Shown here one piece after another: positions 7,601-16,172 of a DNA stretch of 64,000 nucleotides. Origin of the DNA: Defluviimonas sp. SAOS-178_SWC (lineage in GTDB: Bacteria > Pseudomonadota > Alphaproteobacteria > Rhodobacterales > Rhodobacteraceae); assembly GCF_039830135.1 (NCBI RefSeq), contig NZ_CP156081.1, positions 2,404,001 through 2,468,000 on the forward strand. The letters run 5' to 3'. The notes below the pieces were generated by a model, which saw only the letters and a program-made list of their open reading frames with translations, made no database searches and had not been told where the DNA came from. Each line of letters begins with the position of its first letter. Position 1 is the first letter of the stretch. Made by a program: the position numbers and the translations under genes.

Positions 7601-9103
7601 ATGGAAACAGACACTTGGCATAAACTGGCAAGCGAACTGCCCATATCGGCGCAGTCCTTCGTTAATGGCCAACACGTCTCCGCGCGGTCAGGGGCGGTCA
7701 TGCCAACCCATAACCCCGCGAATGGAAAGCTGCTGGCAGAGGTCCCTGCTTGCGATGCCCCAGATGTCGACCTTGCCGTCGCCGCTGCACGGCGCGCCTT
7801 TGATCGTGGCGTATGGTCCAGCCGCCCGCCCTCCGAACGAAAGCGTGTTCTGCTGCGCCTTGCGGAGCTCATTTCTGAGCACGGTAACGAACTGGCGCTG
7901 CTCGAAACGCTGGATGCGGGGAAACCGATTGCCGATACCCTCTCGGTTGACCTTCCGGCGGCTGCAAGTTCCGTGGCGTGGTATGCAGAAGCAATCGACA
8001 AGATCTACGACGATGTCGCGCCGACCGCTGGAAACGTGGTCGCGACAATCACCCGCGAGCCGATCGGCGTCGTCGCCGCGATCGTTCCCTGGAATTTCCC
8101 GCTGTTGATGGCATGCTGGAAGGTCGCGCCAGCGCTGGCCGCCGGGAACTCGGTCATACTCAAACCGGCGGACCTGTCGCCACTGTCCGCCATACGCCTG
8201 GCAGAGCTTGCGGCAGAAGCGGGCGTGCCCGAAGGGGTGTTCAACGTCGTGACGGGCCATGGTTCCAAGGCCGGGCAGGCCTTGGGCATGCACATGGACG
8301 TCGATGCCGTGAGCTTCACGGGCTCGACAGCCGTCGGCAAGCTGCTGATGTCCTATTCGGCGCAATCGAACATGAAGCGGGTCGCACTCGAATGCGGCGG
8401 AAAAAGCCCCCACATCGTGATGAACGATTGCCGTGATCTCGATGAAGCGGCGCGGGCGGCGGCGTTCGGCATCTTCTTCAACCAGGGCGAAGTATGCTGC
8501 GCTGGGTCGCGGCTTCTGGTGCAAGAGGACATCAAGACCGAGTTCCTCGAACGGGTGATCTCCATCGCCAGCACCCTGAAACCGGGCGACCCCCTCGACC
8601 CCGATACGAATCTTGGCGCTCTCATCTCGGAAGAACACACGAGGAGCGTGCTCCGGCACATCGACAACGGCAAATCCGACGGGGCAAATCTGATCTGCGG
8701 GGGCGCACAGGTGTTGCAGGAGACCGGAGGGCATTTCCTTGAACCCACTATCTTCGATCAGGTGAACATGTCCATGCGACTTGCCAGCGAAGAGATTTTC
8801 GGGCCCGTCCTTGCCACACTCACCTTCCGCGATGTCGACGACGCCGTCCGGATTGCCAACGATACGATCTACGGACTGGGGGCAGGCCTCTGGACCTCGG
8901 ATCTCGACACGGCGCTTTCCGTGTCAAAGCGACTGCGGGCGGGGACGGTCTGGATCAACAACTACGATGAAAGCGACATCACCGTCCCTTTCGGCGGTTA
9001 CAAGCAATCCGGTATCGGCCGCGACAAATCATTGCAGGCGCTGGATTTCTATCGAGAAATCAAAACGACCTGGATCAAGTTCAGACATCACGAGAAAGCT
9101 TGA
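7601..9103 (+). CDS. NAD(P)+-dependent aldehyde dehydrogenase, PuuC-like
   Basis: A full-length 500-aa ALDH superfamily enzyme. The NAD-binding segment IVPWNFPLLMACWK, the FTGST loop, the general-base Glu in ALECGGKSP, the catalytic Cys in NQGEVCCAGSR, and EEIFGPV are all present. The C-terminal PFGGYKQSGIGRDKSL is typical. Several blocks (ELALLETLDAGKPI, WYAEAIDKIYD) read like gamma-glutamyl-gamma-aminobutyraldehyde dehydrogenase (PuuC) and betaine-aldehyde dehydrogenases. It should oxidise an aldehyde made by the upstream oxidases or by Rieske demethylation/cleavage to an acid. It stands alone on the plus strand, divergent from the reductase, under the shared operators. Confidence 0.93.
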   Translation: METDTWHKLASELPISAQSFVNGQHVSARSGAVMPTHNPANGKLLAEVPACDAPDVDLAVAAARRAFDRGVWSSRPPSERKRVLLRLAELISEHGNELALLETLDAGKPIADTLSVDLPAAASSVAWYAEAIDKIYDDVAPTAGNVVATITREPIGVVAAIVPWNFPLLMACWKVAPALAAGNSVILKPADLSPLSAIRLAELAAEAGVPEGVFNVVTGHGSKAGQALGMHMDVDAVSFTGSTAVGKLLMSYSAQSNMKRVALECGGKSPHIVMNDCRDLDEAARAAAFGIFFNQGEVCCAGSRLLVQEDIKTEFLERVISIASTLKPGDPLDPDTNLGALISEEHTRSVLRHIDNGKSDGANLICGGAQVLQETGGHFLEPTIFDQVNMSMRLASEEIFGPVLATLTFRDVDDAVRIANDTIYGLGAGLWTSDLDTALSVSKRLRAGTVWINNYDESDITVPFGGYKQSGIGRDKSLQALDFYREIKTTWIKFRHHEKA

Positions 9104-9137
9104 GACGGAGTCTTTGCCGCGCCTGACGAAAAGAAGA

Positions 9138-9151
9138 ATACTTGTGAGTAT
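9138..9151. promoter_or_regulatory. Palindromic operator upstream of the citryl-CoA-lyase-like gene
   Basis: ATACTTGTGAGTAT is a near-perfect copy of the locus palindrome. It lies about 140 bp before the start at 9290, in the gap after the aldehyde dehydrogenase. Confidence 0.6.
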
Positions 9152-9289
9152 CTATTATTGACCCACAAGAATTTCCCGACTACTACAACAGTGAATACCC
9201 TTGAACAAAAGGCGGGCTGGCGCCGGACTGGATTGCCCAAGCGACCTGGTTCCTATCGCGCCCGTTGATCCTGAAAGGCATCGCAAGGC

Positions 9290-10102
9290 ATGAAAAGCAC
9301 ATCATCGTTCTGGGTGACATCGGTCAGCTCGATCACGGCGGGCGACATTTTCATTCGCGGTTACGCGATGCAGGATCTGGTCGGGCGGGTTCCGTTTACC
9401 GCGATCGCCTACCTGCTCCTGCGTGGGAAATTGCCCTCTCCGGGCGAAGCGCGCATGATGGACGTGATCTGCTCTTCCATCCTCGACTACGGCTTGCAAA
9501 AATCGGGGACGATTGCCGCCCGCGCCGTAGCCTCGGTCAACCCTCGGATGAATGCTGGGCTGGCGGCCGGGGTGCTGGGCGCGGGCGACTTTGCCGTCTC
9601 GCCCGAGCCCACCGGGCGTTTCATCAAGGATGGATACGCCGAGTACAAAGCGAGCGGTGCGCCGCTGGAGCGTTTCGCAGACGACTATGTCGCCAACCTG
9701 CGGGCGGCGAAGCAACGTGTCCCGGGCTTTGGGCACCCTGTGTTCCGCAACGTCGATCCGCGCGCGGAAAAGCTCAAGGCCCTCGCCAAGGAATGCGGCG
9801 TCTGGGGCGAGGTCAACGATTGGTACGGGGCCATTCATGTGGCGTTCCGCAAGGCGGCAAACAAGCCCGATCTGGTCATGAACGACGTCGGGATGCTGGC
9901 CGGGATCATGGCGCAAATGGGGTTCACGCCCGCAGAAATGGAAGGCCTCGCGCTTCTGTCCACGTTCCCCGGACTGATCGCGCATGTCTCGGAAGAATTG
10001 CGGACAGGTGCAATCAACCGGATCGTAGCCGATGAGAACGCGCATTACGCGATTGAAACGAGGGACCTGGAAAAGGATCTCTCCGTCGCCGGTTGGGCGT
10101 GA
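9290..10102 (+). CDS. Citrate synthase-family protein, citryl-CoA-lyase-like
   Basis: A 270-aa protein with the large-domain citrate-synthase motif PGFGHPVFRNVDPRA, in which the His corresponds to one catalytic His of citrate synthase. RGYAMQDLVGRVPF and YLLLRGKLPSP also match the fold. At 270 aa it is much shorter than ordinary citrate synthase (about 430 aa) and matches the class annotated as citryl-CoA lyase, which cleaves or forms a C-C bond at a CoA thioester. In this pathway it could split or condense a CoA intermediate (inference). The ATG at 9290 has AAAGG upstream. Its stop at 10,102 lies 7 bp from the thioesterase start, so the two genes are probably translationally coupled. Confidence 0.75.
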   Translation: MKSTSSFWVTSVSSITAGDIFIRGYAMQDLVGRVPFTAIAYLLLRGKLPSPGEARMMDVICSSILDYGLQKSGTIAARAVASVNPRMNAGLAAGVLGAGDFAVSPEPTGRFIKDGYAEYKASGAPLERFADDYVANLRAAKQRVPGFGHPVFRNVDPRAEKLKALAKECGVWGEVNDWYGAIHVAFRKAANKPDLVMNDVGMLAGIMAQMGFTPAEMEGLALLSTFPGLIAHVSEELRTGAINRIVADENAHYAIETRDLEKDLSVAGWA

Positions 10103-10109
10103 CGTGTCC

Positions 10110-10589
10110 ATGGCTGAGACAGCGGTCACCCTGTGGCGCGGTACGGTTCCCGAAGATTGGATCGATTACAATGGCCACATGACTGAATTCCGGTATCTCC
10201 ACGTTTTTGGAGACACGTCCGACGTGTTCTATTGCGATATCGGTGTCGATCCCGAAAACGCCGATATAGGAGCCTACTACACGCTGGCGACCCAATTGCG
10301 GCATCTCTCCGAATGCCGTGTTGGAACGTCGATCTATACCACGACCGAAGTTCTCGGCTACGATGAGAAACGCGTTCATCTGTTCCACCGTCTGTTCGAT
10401 GATGACGACAAGTTGCTTGCGACAGGGGAGCATCTGGCTATTCACGTCGCATACAAGACGGCTGCTCCCGCCTCGACGGAAATGCAGGGGAAAATTGCCG
10501 CTCTATTCGACGATCAACGCACATGGCCCGTGCCCGAACGGGTGGGAAGTGTGCTGACAAGACCGCTGACGTTTTCGCGCTTGGGCTAG
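10110..10589 (+). CDS. Hot-dog fold acyl-CoA thioesterase (4HBT family)
   Basis: A 159-aa protein with the hot-dog signature WIDYNGHMTEFRYLHVFGD, in which the Asp is in the usual catalytic position of 4HBT thioesterases. This exact block resembles the thioesterase domain fused to, or encoded beside, L-carnitine dehydrogenase and betainyl-CoA thioesterases, so a quaternary-ammonium acyl-CoA is a reasonable substrate guess. It should release a free acid from a CoA ester in the cytosol. An in-frame GTG lies two codons upstream, and the frame stays open further into the preceding gene, but only the part from 10,110 matches the family. It is the second gene after the citryl-CoA-lyase-like gene and converges on the TetR gene. 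Confidence 0.8.
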   Translation: MAETAVTLWRGTVPEDWIDYNGHMTEFRYLHVFGDTSDVFYCDIGVDPENADIGAYYTLATQLRHLSECRVGTSIYTTTEVLGYDEKRVHLFHRLFDDDDKLLATGEHLAIHVAYKTAAPASTEMQGKIAALFDDQRTWPVPERVGSVLTRPLTFSRLG

Positions 10590-10634
10590 ATCCCGCGCGA
10601 TCGCTGGCGTAACGCCGCAGGCATACCTTTTCCG

Positions 10635-11240
10635 TCAGACCTTGCAGCCGTTCAGCAGGATATCGGCGAAATGCTCGGCAATCTGCTCGGCCTTCAGCCC
10701 GCCGTCCTTCTTGTACCAGTCATGCGTCCAGTTGCACATGCCGATGATGCCGCCGATGATGAGTGGTGTCGGGATGTCCTTGAACTGGCCTTCCTCGACC
10801 CCGCGGCGATAGACCTTGCGGAAGTTGTCGTTGAAGACCTTGCTGCGCTTCTCGACGATGGCTTTCTGATCGTCATTCAGATTGCCCTGTTCGCGGAAGT
10901 AGATGGCGGACCACGCGGTCCGTTCCAGCACGTTCAGCGCGTGCTTGCGGATCATCTGCCACAGCATGCTTGCCGCATCGACGTCGCTGGCGAGGATGTC
11001 GTCCATATCGTGGGCCCAGGAATCGTGGATCTGGTTGAAGATCGTCCACAGAACCTCGTTCTTGTCCTTGAAGTAATAATAGACCACCGATTTCGTGTAG
11101 CCGAGTTGCGCTGCTATATCGTCGATCGTGACGGTACGATATCCGCCGGAGGCGAAAAGATCGGCGGCCGCACTCGTGATTTCATCTTGAACGAACGCCT
11201 GCTTCCGAGCCTTGAGTTCGTCTCTAAGTGATTGGTTCAT
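10635..11240 (-). CDS. TetR/AcrR family transcriptional regulator
   Basis: A 201-aa protein with an N-terminal TetR helix-turn-helix: AADLFASGGYRTVTIDDIAAQLG then YTKSVVYYYFKDKNEVL, the classic 'YYYF.dK..L' end of the DNA-binding domain. The C-terminal part is the ligand-binding/dimerisation domain. It lies inside the catabolic locus between the thioesterase and the ABC genes. The repeated 14-bp palindromes in all promoter gaps of the locus are of the size bound by TetR dimers, so it is the obvious candidate for their repressor, perhaps released by an acyl-CoA or other pathway ligand (inference). A weak match, GTACTGGAGAGTCC, lies at 11,327-11,340 about 90 bp upstream of its own start and may allow autoregulation. 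Confidence 0.93.
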   Translation of the reverse strand: MNQSLRDELKARKQAFVQDEITSAAADLFASGGYRTVTIDDIAAQLGYTKSVVYYYFKDKNEVLWTIFNQIHDSWAHDMDDILASDVDAASMLWQMIRKHALNVLERTAWSAIYFREQGNLNDDQKAIVEKRSKVFNDNFRKVYRRGVEEGQFKDIPTPLIIGGIIGMCNWTHDWYKKDGGLKAEQIAEHFADILLNGCKV

Positions 11241-11389
11241 GCTCTGGCCCTACACTATCGCTGTATCTGCAAATGGCTTCGTTTTTGAGATGTCCTAGCC
11301 ATTCGAAAACAACAATATCAGGGTTCGTACTGGAGAGTCCATCAATCATACTGCCTCATAGTGAACTCAGTTCGAACGGGTCACTTCAA

Positions 11390-13045
11390 TCAATTTTCGG
11401 GAATCCCGTAGTAGGCGTCGGATCCCCTCTCCTTCAGCAATTTCGTCAGCCAGTCCGGGTCCATTTCCGGCACCGAGGAGAGGAGGAGTTCGGTGTAGGG
11501 ATCGTGGGGCGGCTCGAACATTTCGAGCTTCGGGCCCTGCTCCACCACCTTGCCGTTCTGCATCACCACCACCTCGTCGGCGATCGAGCGCACGGTGGCG
11601 AGATCATGCGTGATGAACATGTAGGCGAGGTCGAACTCCGACTGGAGCCGGTCGAGAAGCTTCAGGATGCCCTCGGCCACAAGCTGGTCGAGCGCCGATG
11701 TCACCTCGTCGCAGATGATGAACTTCGGCTCGGCCGCAAGCGCCCGCGCGATGCCGATCCTTTGTTTCTGCCCGCCGGACAGCTCGGACGGCAAGCGGTC
11801 GATGAACCTGTCCGGCTCGAGCTCGATGAGGCGCAGAAGGTCGCGGATCCGTTCCGTCAGCGCCTTGCCGTGCAGGCCGAGATACATCTGCGCCGGACGG
11901 CCGATCAGCTCGCGCAGGCGAAGCTTGGGGTTCAGCGCGGTATCGGCCATCTGGTAGATCATCTGCGCCTGCCGGAGCTGGTCGCGGCTGCGCTGCCGGT
12001 AATCGGCCGGCAGGGGCGCCCCGTCGAACAGCACCCTGCCCTGCCGCGGCGGCAGAAGCCCGGTGATCACCCGCGCGGCGGTGGACTTTCCCGAGCCGCT
12101 TTCGCCGACCACCGCGACGGTGCGGCGCTTGTGGATGTCGAAGCTGATGTTCCTGAGGATGTCGGCCGCGCCGTATCCCGCCGTCACGTTCTGCACCGAG
12201 ACGACCGGAATGCCGTCGGTCACCGGCGGCTGGACCGGCCGCGCATAGCTTCTGACCGCCCAGAGCGACTTGGTGTAGTCCTCTTTCGGGGCCGACAGCA
12301 TGGTGCGGGTATCGGCCTCCTCGACCTCGTCGCCGCGCAGGAGAACCTTGATCCTGTCGGCCATCTGCGCCACGACCGCGAGGTCATGGGTGATGTAGAT
12401 CGCCGCGGTATCGAATTGCGCGACGATGTCGCGGATCGCCGACAGAACCTCGATCTGGGTCGTCACGTCGAGCGCCGTCGTCGGCTCGTCGAAGATGATC
12501 AGATCCGGCCGGCAGGCCATCGCCATCGCCGTCATCGCCCGCTGGAGCTGGCCGCCCGAGACCTGGTGGGGATAGCGAAAGCCGATCTCCTCGGGGTTGG
12601 GCAGCCGCATCCGGCGGTAAAGCTCCACCGCGTCCCGCTCCGCCTCGGACCGCCCCATCACGCCGTGCTGGACCGGCGCCTCGCTGTACTGGTCGATGAG
12701 CTTGTGGGCCGGATTGAAGCTCGCCGCCGCCGACTGCGCGACATAGGCGATGCGTTTGCCGCGAAGCGCGCGCCGCTGGTCCCTGGTCGCCGCCCGAAGG
12801 TCGATCCCGTCAAAGTCGATCGTCCCGCCCGAGATCCGGCAGCCGTCACGGGTGAAGCCCATCGCCGCGAGGCCGAGCGTCGACTTGCCCGCCCCGCTTT
12901 CGCCGATGAGGCCGAGCACCTCGCCCTTGCGCAAGGTCAGGTCCACGCCCTTGATGATCGGCGACCAGACCTCCTCGGACCGGCCCTCGATATGGATGTC
13001 CCGCATCGTCAGGAGGACGGGCTTTTCCGCTTGCGTGTCCTTCAT
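11390..13045 (-). CDS. Oligopeptide/dipeptide-type ABC transporter, fused two-domain ATPase
   Basis: A 551-aa protein with two complete ABC domains, like DppD and DppF fused. Domain 1 has Walker A GESGAGKST near residue 45, signature VSGGQLQRA and Walker B LIIFDEPT. Domain 2 has GESGSGKST near residue 325, signature LSGGQKQR and FIICDEVTSALD. It hydrolyses ATP to drive uptake through the two permeases encoded just upstream (gap of 4 bp). The Walker B of domain 2 ends in DEVTSALD, common in this subfamily. It is the last gene of the long leftward operon that starts with the SDR at 16,940. The cargo is unknown; peptide/opine/nickel-class importers use this architecture. Confidence 0.93.
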   Translation of the reverse strand: MKDTQAEKPVLLTMRDIHIEGRSEEVWSPIIKGVDLTLRKGEVLGLIGESGAGKSTLGLAAMGFTRDGCRISGGTIDFDGIDLRAATRDQRRALRGKRIAYVAQSAAASFNPAHKLIDQYSEAPVQHGVMGRSEAERDAVELYRRMRLPNPEEIGFRYPHQVSGGQLQRAMTAMAMACRPDLIIFDEPTTALDVTTQIEVLSAIRDIVAQFDTAAIYITHDLAVVAQMADRIKVLLRGDEVEEADTRTMLSAPKEDYTKSLWAVRSYARPVQPPVTDGIPVVSVQNVTAGYGAADILRNISFDIHKRRTVAVVGESGSGKSTAARVITGLLPPRQGRVLFDGAPLPADYRQRSRDQLRQAQMIYQMADTALNPKLRLRELIGRPAQMYLGLHGKALTERIRDLLRLIELEPDRFIDRLPSELSGGQKQRIGIARALAAEPKFIICDEVTSALDQLVAEGILKLLDRLQSEFDLAYMFITHDLATVRSIADEVVVMQNGKVVEQGPKLEMFEPPHDPYTELLLSSVPEMDPDWLTKLLKERGSDAYYGIPEN

Positions 13046-13049
13046 GGCC

Positions 13050-13973
13050 CTATTCCTTCAATCCGCTGGCGCGGTGAAGCATCCAGTCCACCACGAAGTT
13101 GACCGCCACCGTCAGAAGCGCGATGGCCCCGGCCGGCAGGAGCGGCGTCACGTCACCGAAGGTGATCAGCGCCGCGTTCTCGCGCACCATCGACCCCCAG
13201 TCCGCCGTGGGCGGCTGGATGCCGACGCCGAGGAACGACAGCGCCGAGATCGCGAGGAAGACGAAGCAGAACCTGAGCCCGAACTCGGCGACCAGTGGCG
13301 CCAGCGCGTTCGGCAGGATCTCCCGCGTGATCAGCCGCCAGAGGCCCTCGCCCCTGAGCTTCGCCGCCTCGATATAGTCCATCACCACGATATTCAGCGC
13401 CACCGACCGGGCCAGCCGGAACACCCGGGTGGAATCGATCGTCGCGATGACGAGGATCAGCGTGGTGACGGAGGTACCGAAGATCGTGAGCAGCAGAAGC
13501 GAGAAGATCAGCGACGGGATCGCCATCAGGATGTCGACCACCCGGCTCAGCACCTGGTCGAGCCAGCCGCCGACCGTCGCCGCCAGAAGCCCGAGGATCG
13601 AGCCGATGGTGAAGGCGAGCGCGGTGGTGGCGAAGGCGATGCCCACCGTGTTGCGCGCGCCGTAGACCAGCCGCGTGAACATGTCGCGGCCGAGATTGTC
13701 GGTGCCGAAGAGATGGGTGGAATCCCAAGGCAGGAACTGCGCGCCGACCACCTCCCGCTCGCCATAGGGCGCGATGAGGGGCGCGAGGATCGCCACGACG
13801 AGATAGATGAGGATCACCAGCATGCCGAACCCGGCCGTGACCGGCGCCGTGCGCAAGGCCCGGGCCGTCGGCCCCTTGGTCAGCGCGACGGCGGCGGCGC
13901 GGAAAAGCCAGCCCGCCCCGAGGGCGACGGCAATGGCGACGGCGATCCAGAAGAGGTTGATCAGGATAGTCAT
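13050..13973 (-). CDS. ABC transporter permease, DppC/OppC-like
   Basis: A 307-aa inner-membrane permease. It has a long N-terminal hydrophobic segment, then the GTDNLGRDMFTRLVYGARNT block that is diagnostic of the DppC/OppC family, several further membrane spans, and the EAAKLRGEGLWRLITREILPNALAPL cytoplasmic loop (EAA motif) that docks to the ATPase. The ATG at 13,973 has AAGGGG upstream. A longer open frame continues beyond this start, but that part has no permease character and overlaps the neighbouring permease gene in another frame. It forms the channel with the DppB-like protein. Confidence 0.93.
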   Translation of the reverse strand: MTILINLFWIAVAIAVALGAGWLFRAAAVALTKGPTARALRTAPVTAGFGMLVILIYLVVAILAPLIAPYGEREVVGAQFLPWDSTHLFGTDNLGRDMFTRLVYGARNTVGIAFATTALAFTIGSILGLLAATVGGWLDQVLSRVVDILMAIPSLIFSLLLLTIFGTSVTTLILVIATIDSTRVFRLARSVALNIVVMDYIEAAKLRGEGLWRLITREILPNALAPLVAEFGLRFCFVFLAISALSFLGVGIQPPTADWGSMVRENAALITFGDVTPLLPAGAIALLTVAVNFVVDWMLHRASGLKE

Positions 13974-13984
13974 GTCACCCCTTC

Positions 13985-14938
13985 CTATTTGCGGTGGATG
14001 AGACGCGGGTTCGACAGGGTCGACAGCACGTCCGCGGTGAGGTTGAGAAGCACATAGGCCGCCGCGAAGATCAGCGCGACCGCCTGCACGACCGGGAAAT
14101 CGCGCTTGGCCACGCTGTCCACCATCAGCTGGCCGAGGCCGGGATAGACGAAGACCACCTCGACCACGACGACGCCGGTGATGAGATAGGCGAGGTTCAG
14201 CGCCACGACGGTGATGATCGGCGCCAGCGCGTTCGGCAGCGCGTGTTTCAGGATCACCCGCATCGGCTTCATCCCCTTCAGCCGCGCCATCTCGATATAG
14301 GGCGAGGCGAGAAGGTTGATGATCGCCGCCCGCGTCATCCGCATCATGTGCGCCGTGACCACGAGCGTCAGCGTCAGCGCCGGCAGGAAGGTGCGGTAGA
14401 GCGCCTCGGCGAAGGTCGTGGTCGCATCCATCCGCGCCATCGACGGGAAGAGGCCCGACTGCGCGAGGACGAAGATGAGGATATAGGCGACGAAGAATTC
14501 CGGGAAGGAAATCGACGTCAGCGCCAGCGCGTTCACCGCCCGGTCGAAGATCGAGTTGCGGTAGAGCGCGGCGAGAACACCGAGCGCCAGCGACAGCGGC
14601 ACCGCGATCGCGGCCGCGTAAAGCGCAAGGAAAAGCGTGTTGCCGAGCCGCGTGGCGATCAGGTCGGCGATGGGACGCTTGTTGGCAAGCGACGTGCCGA
14701 AATCGCCCTGGAGCGCGCCGAGAAGCCAGTTGATGTAGCGCGTATGCGCCGGCAGATCGAGCCCCAGCTCCCGGCGGAACGCGGCGACCGTCTCCGGCGT
14801 CGCCGACTGCCCGAGGATGTTCTTGGCAAGATCCCCGGGCAACAGCTCCGTCGCCCCAAAAATGATCACCGAAATCACGAACAGCGTCAGCAGGCCGAGA
14901 GCCAGACGCTTCGCAATCATGGACCAGACGATGGACAT
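13985..14938 (-). CDS. ABC transporter permease, DppB/OppB-like
   Basis: A 317-aa inner-membrane permease with about six hydrophobic spans. The N-terminus (MSIVWSMIAKRLALGLLTLF) and the GLDLPAHTRYINWL...GDFGTSLANKRP block are the family hallmark of DppB/OppB. The ARLKGMKPMRVILKHALPNAL segment is the EAA-like ATPase contact loop. It pairs with the DppC-like permease 11 bp downstream. No periplasmic binding-protein gene is present in the operon or elsewhere in the locus, which is unusual because this transporter class needs one. Confidence 0.93.
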   Translation of the reverse strand: MSIVWSMIAKRLALGLLTLFVISVIIFGATELLPGDLAKNILGQSATPETVAAFRRELGLDLPAHTRYINWLLGALQGDFGTSLANKRPIADLIATRLGNTLFLALYAAAIAVPLSLALGVLAALYRNSIFDRAVNALALTSISFPEFFVAYILIFVLAQSGLFPSMARMDATTTFAEALYRTFLPALTLTLVVTAHMMRMTRAAIINLLASPYIEMARLKGMKPMRVILKHALPNALAPIITVVALNLAYLITGVVVVEVVFVYPGLGQLMVDSVAKRDFPVVQAVALIFAAAYVLLNLTADVLSTLSNPRLIHRK

Positions 14939-14974
14939 TCAACGATTTCCAAAATTCTCAAGCTCAGTGCAGCG

Positions 14975-14996
14975 CGGCGCCCCATGAAGGGCGCCG
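14975..14996. other. Stem-loop between Rieske oxygenase and permease genes
   Basis: CGGCGCCC at 14,975-14,982 pairs perfectly with GGGCGCCG at 14,989-14,996 around a 6-nt loop. No T-run follows on either strand, so it is more likely an mRNA-processing or stability hairpin, or a partial attenuator inside the operon, than a full terminator. Confidence 0.4.
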
Positions 14997-15044
14997 TCGA
15001 CCGTCTCGTTCGGGGAGCAGCGCCTTGGCAGTCACCCCAGTGCG

Positions 15045-16130
15045 TTAGGCTGGCACCTGCTCCGCCTCAGCCAGTGCCGGAGCGATCGCATCTCGATGCA
15101 GCGCCTGGAAATGCGCGATCGCATGTTCGCTCGAGGGCGTGATTTCTTCGGAGATCATGAGCGGTCCAGTGTCGTAAGCCTTGCTATTCAGCCCCACCTG
15201 CACCGCCTCGACGATCTCGGCGTCTTCGTTGGCCGTCGTCTCGACATACTGCTTGCACAGGCTGTTGACCTCGGCCTTCGCCTCCTCTGACAGGTTCGGG
15301 TCAATGAACCAGGAGTAGCTGTAGGTCGTGCTTACCGGCCCGTCGGCGGAAATGTGGCGAAGCGACACTGAGCGGTGCATCGGGAAAAGCTCGATCGCGA
15401 CGTTCGGCCACAGATACCAGCAATGCAGGTCGCCATGCGTTTCGCGGTCGCGGATCCGCGCGAGGAAATGCTTGACCACGTTTCCGCTGATATCGGCCCT
15501 GTACGTCTCGGCCGCGTAAAGCTGGGTCGTCAGGAACTTGTGCACGACGGCGCAGTGATAGCATTCGTTGAAGTTCTCGAGCGAGACCTCCCAGTTGCAG
15601 CGGTGTTCGAACCTGTCCTCGAAGGCCAGCTCCATTTCCGGCAGGTTCGGACAGGCCTTGAGAACGGCCTCCTCGACGCCGGGATAGGTCTCGTTCAGCG
15701 ATTTCGCGTCCTTGTCGAGATTGACGAAGATGAACCCGGCCAGCGTTTCCAGCCGCACTTCGGTCAGGGCGATGTCGCTCTTGCAGAACCCACCGACGTT
15801 CTCGCTGTTGGGCGCCGCCTGCAACTTGCCGTTCAGACGATATGACCACGCGTGGTAGGGGCAGACAAAGAGCCGCTTGTTGCCGCAACCGGATGCGACC
15901 GGATGGGCGCGGTGGCGGCAGACGTTGTAGAAACCGTGAAGCGTGCCCTCCTCGTCGCGGGTGATGAGAATATTCTCGTCCGCAATCCTGACGGTCAGGA
16001 AATCGCCCGGCTTCGCCAGGCTGCTGATATGGCCGACATCCTGCCAGGTCTTGTGGAAGATCTGCCCCTTCTCGACGTCGAAATAGGCGGCGTCGGTATA
16101 GAAGCGTGACGGCATCGTGAACTGGTTCAT
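15045..16130 (-). CDS. Rieske non-heme iron oxygenase, quaternary-ammonium demethylase/monooxygenase type
   Basis: A 361-aa oxygenase alpha subunit. The Rieske [2Fe-2S] ligands are C71 and H73 (in CRHRAH) and C90 and H93 (in CPYHAW). The mononuclear iron site is in NFNECYHCAVVH: H192 and H197, with E189 in the place of the bridging acid. The sequence style (FYTDAAYFDVEKGQIFHKTW) resembles the GbcA, Stc2 (stachydrine demethylase) and CntA group that act on betaines and carnitine, and the third residue being Glu rather than Asp is also seen in that group. It should use O2 and electrons from a reductase such as the one at 6193-7410 to demethylate or cleave a quaternary amine. The ATG at 16,130 has GGAGAAAG upstream. 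It follows the SDR and precedes the ABC genes. Confidence 0.9.
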   Translation of the reverse strand: MNQFTMPSRFYTDAAYFDVEKGQIFHKTWQDVGHISSLAKPGDFLTVRIADENILITRDEEGTLHGFYNVCRHRAHPVASGCGNKRLFVCPYHAWSYRLNGKLQAAPNSENVGGFCKSDIALTEVRLETLAGFIFVNLDKDAKSLNETYPGVEEAVLKACPNLPEMELAFEDRFEHRCNWEVSLENFNECYHCAVVHKFLTTQLYAAETYRADISGNVVKHFLARIRDRETHGDLHCWYLWPNVAIELFPMHRSVSLRHISADGPVSTTYSYSWFIDPNLSEEAKAEVNSLCKQYVETTANEDAEIVEAVQVGLNSKAYDTGPLMISEEITPSSEHAIAHFQALHRDAIAPALAEAEQVPA

Positions 16131-16172
16131 GGTCTTTCTCCGGTTTGCTCCTGTAACCGCCAAAATCCGGCG

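Noticed and set aside
9265..10035. A 256-aa frame overlapping the citryl-CoA-lyase-like gene
   Set aside because: Only the frame starting at 9290 shows the citrate-synthase motifs.
11228..13102. A 624-aa plus-strand open frame
   Set aside because: It lies entirely opposite the fused ABC ATPase and has the Arg/His/Asp-rich look of a GC-rich shadow frame.
13050..14942. A 630-aa open frame spanning both permease regions
   Set aside because: Only the part from 13,973 down has permease character. The N-terminal half is the antisense-like frame of the DppB-like gene and lacks any family signal.
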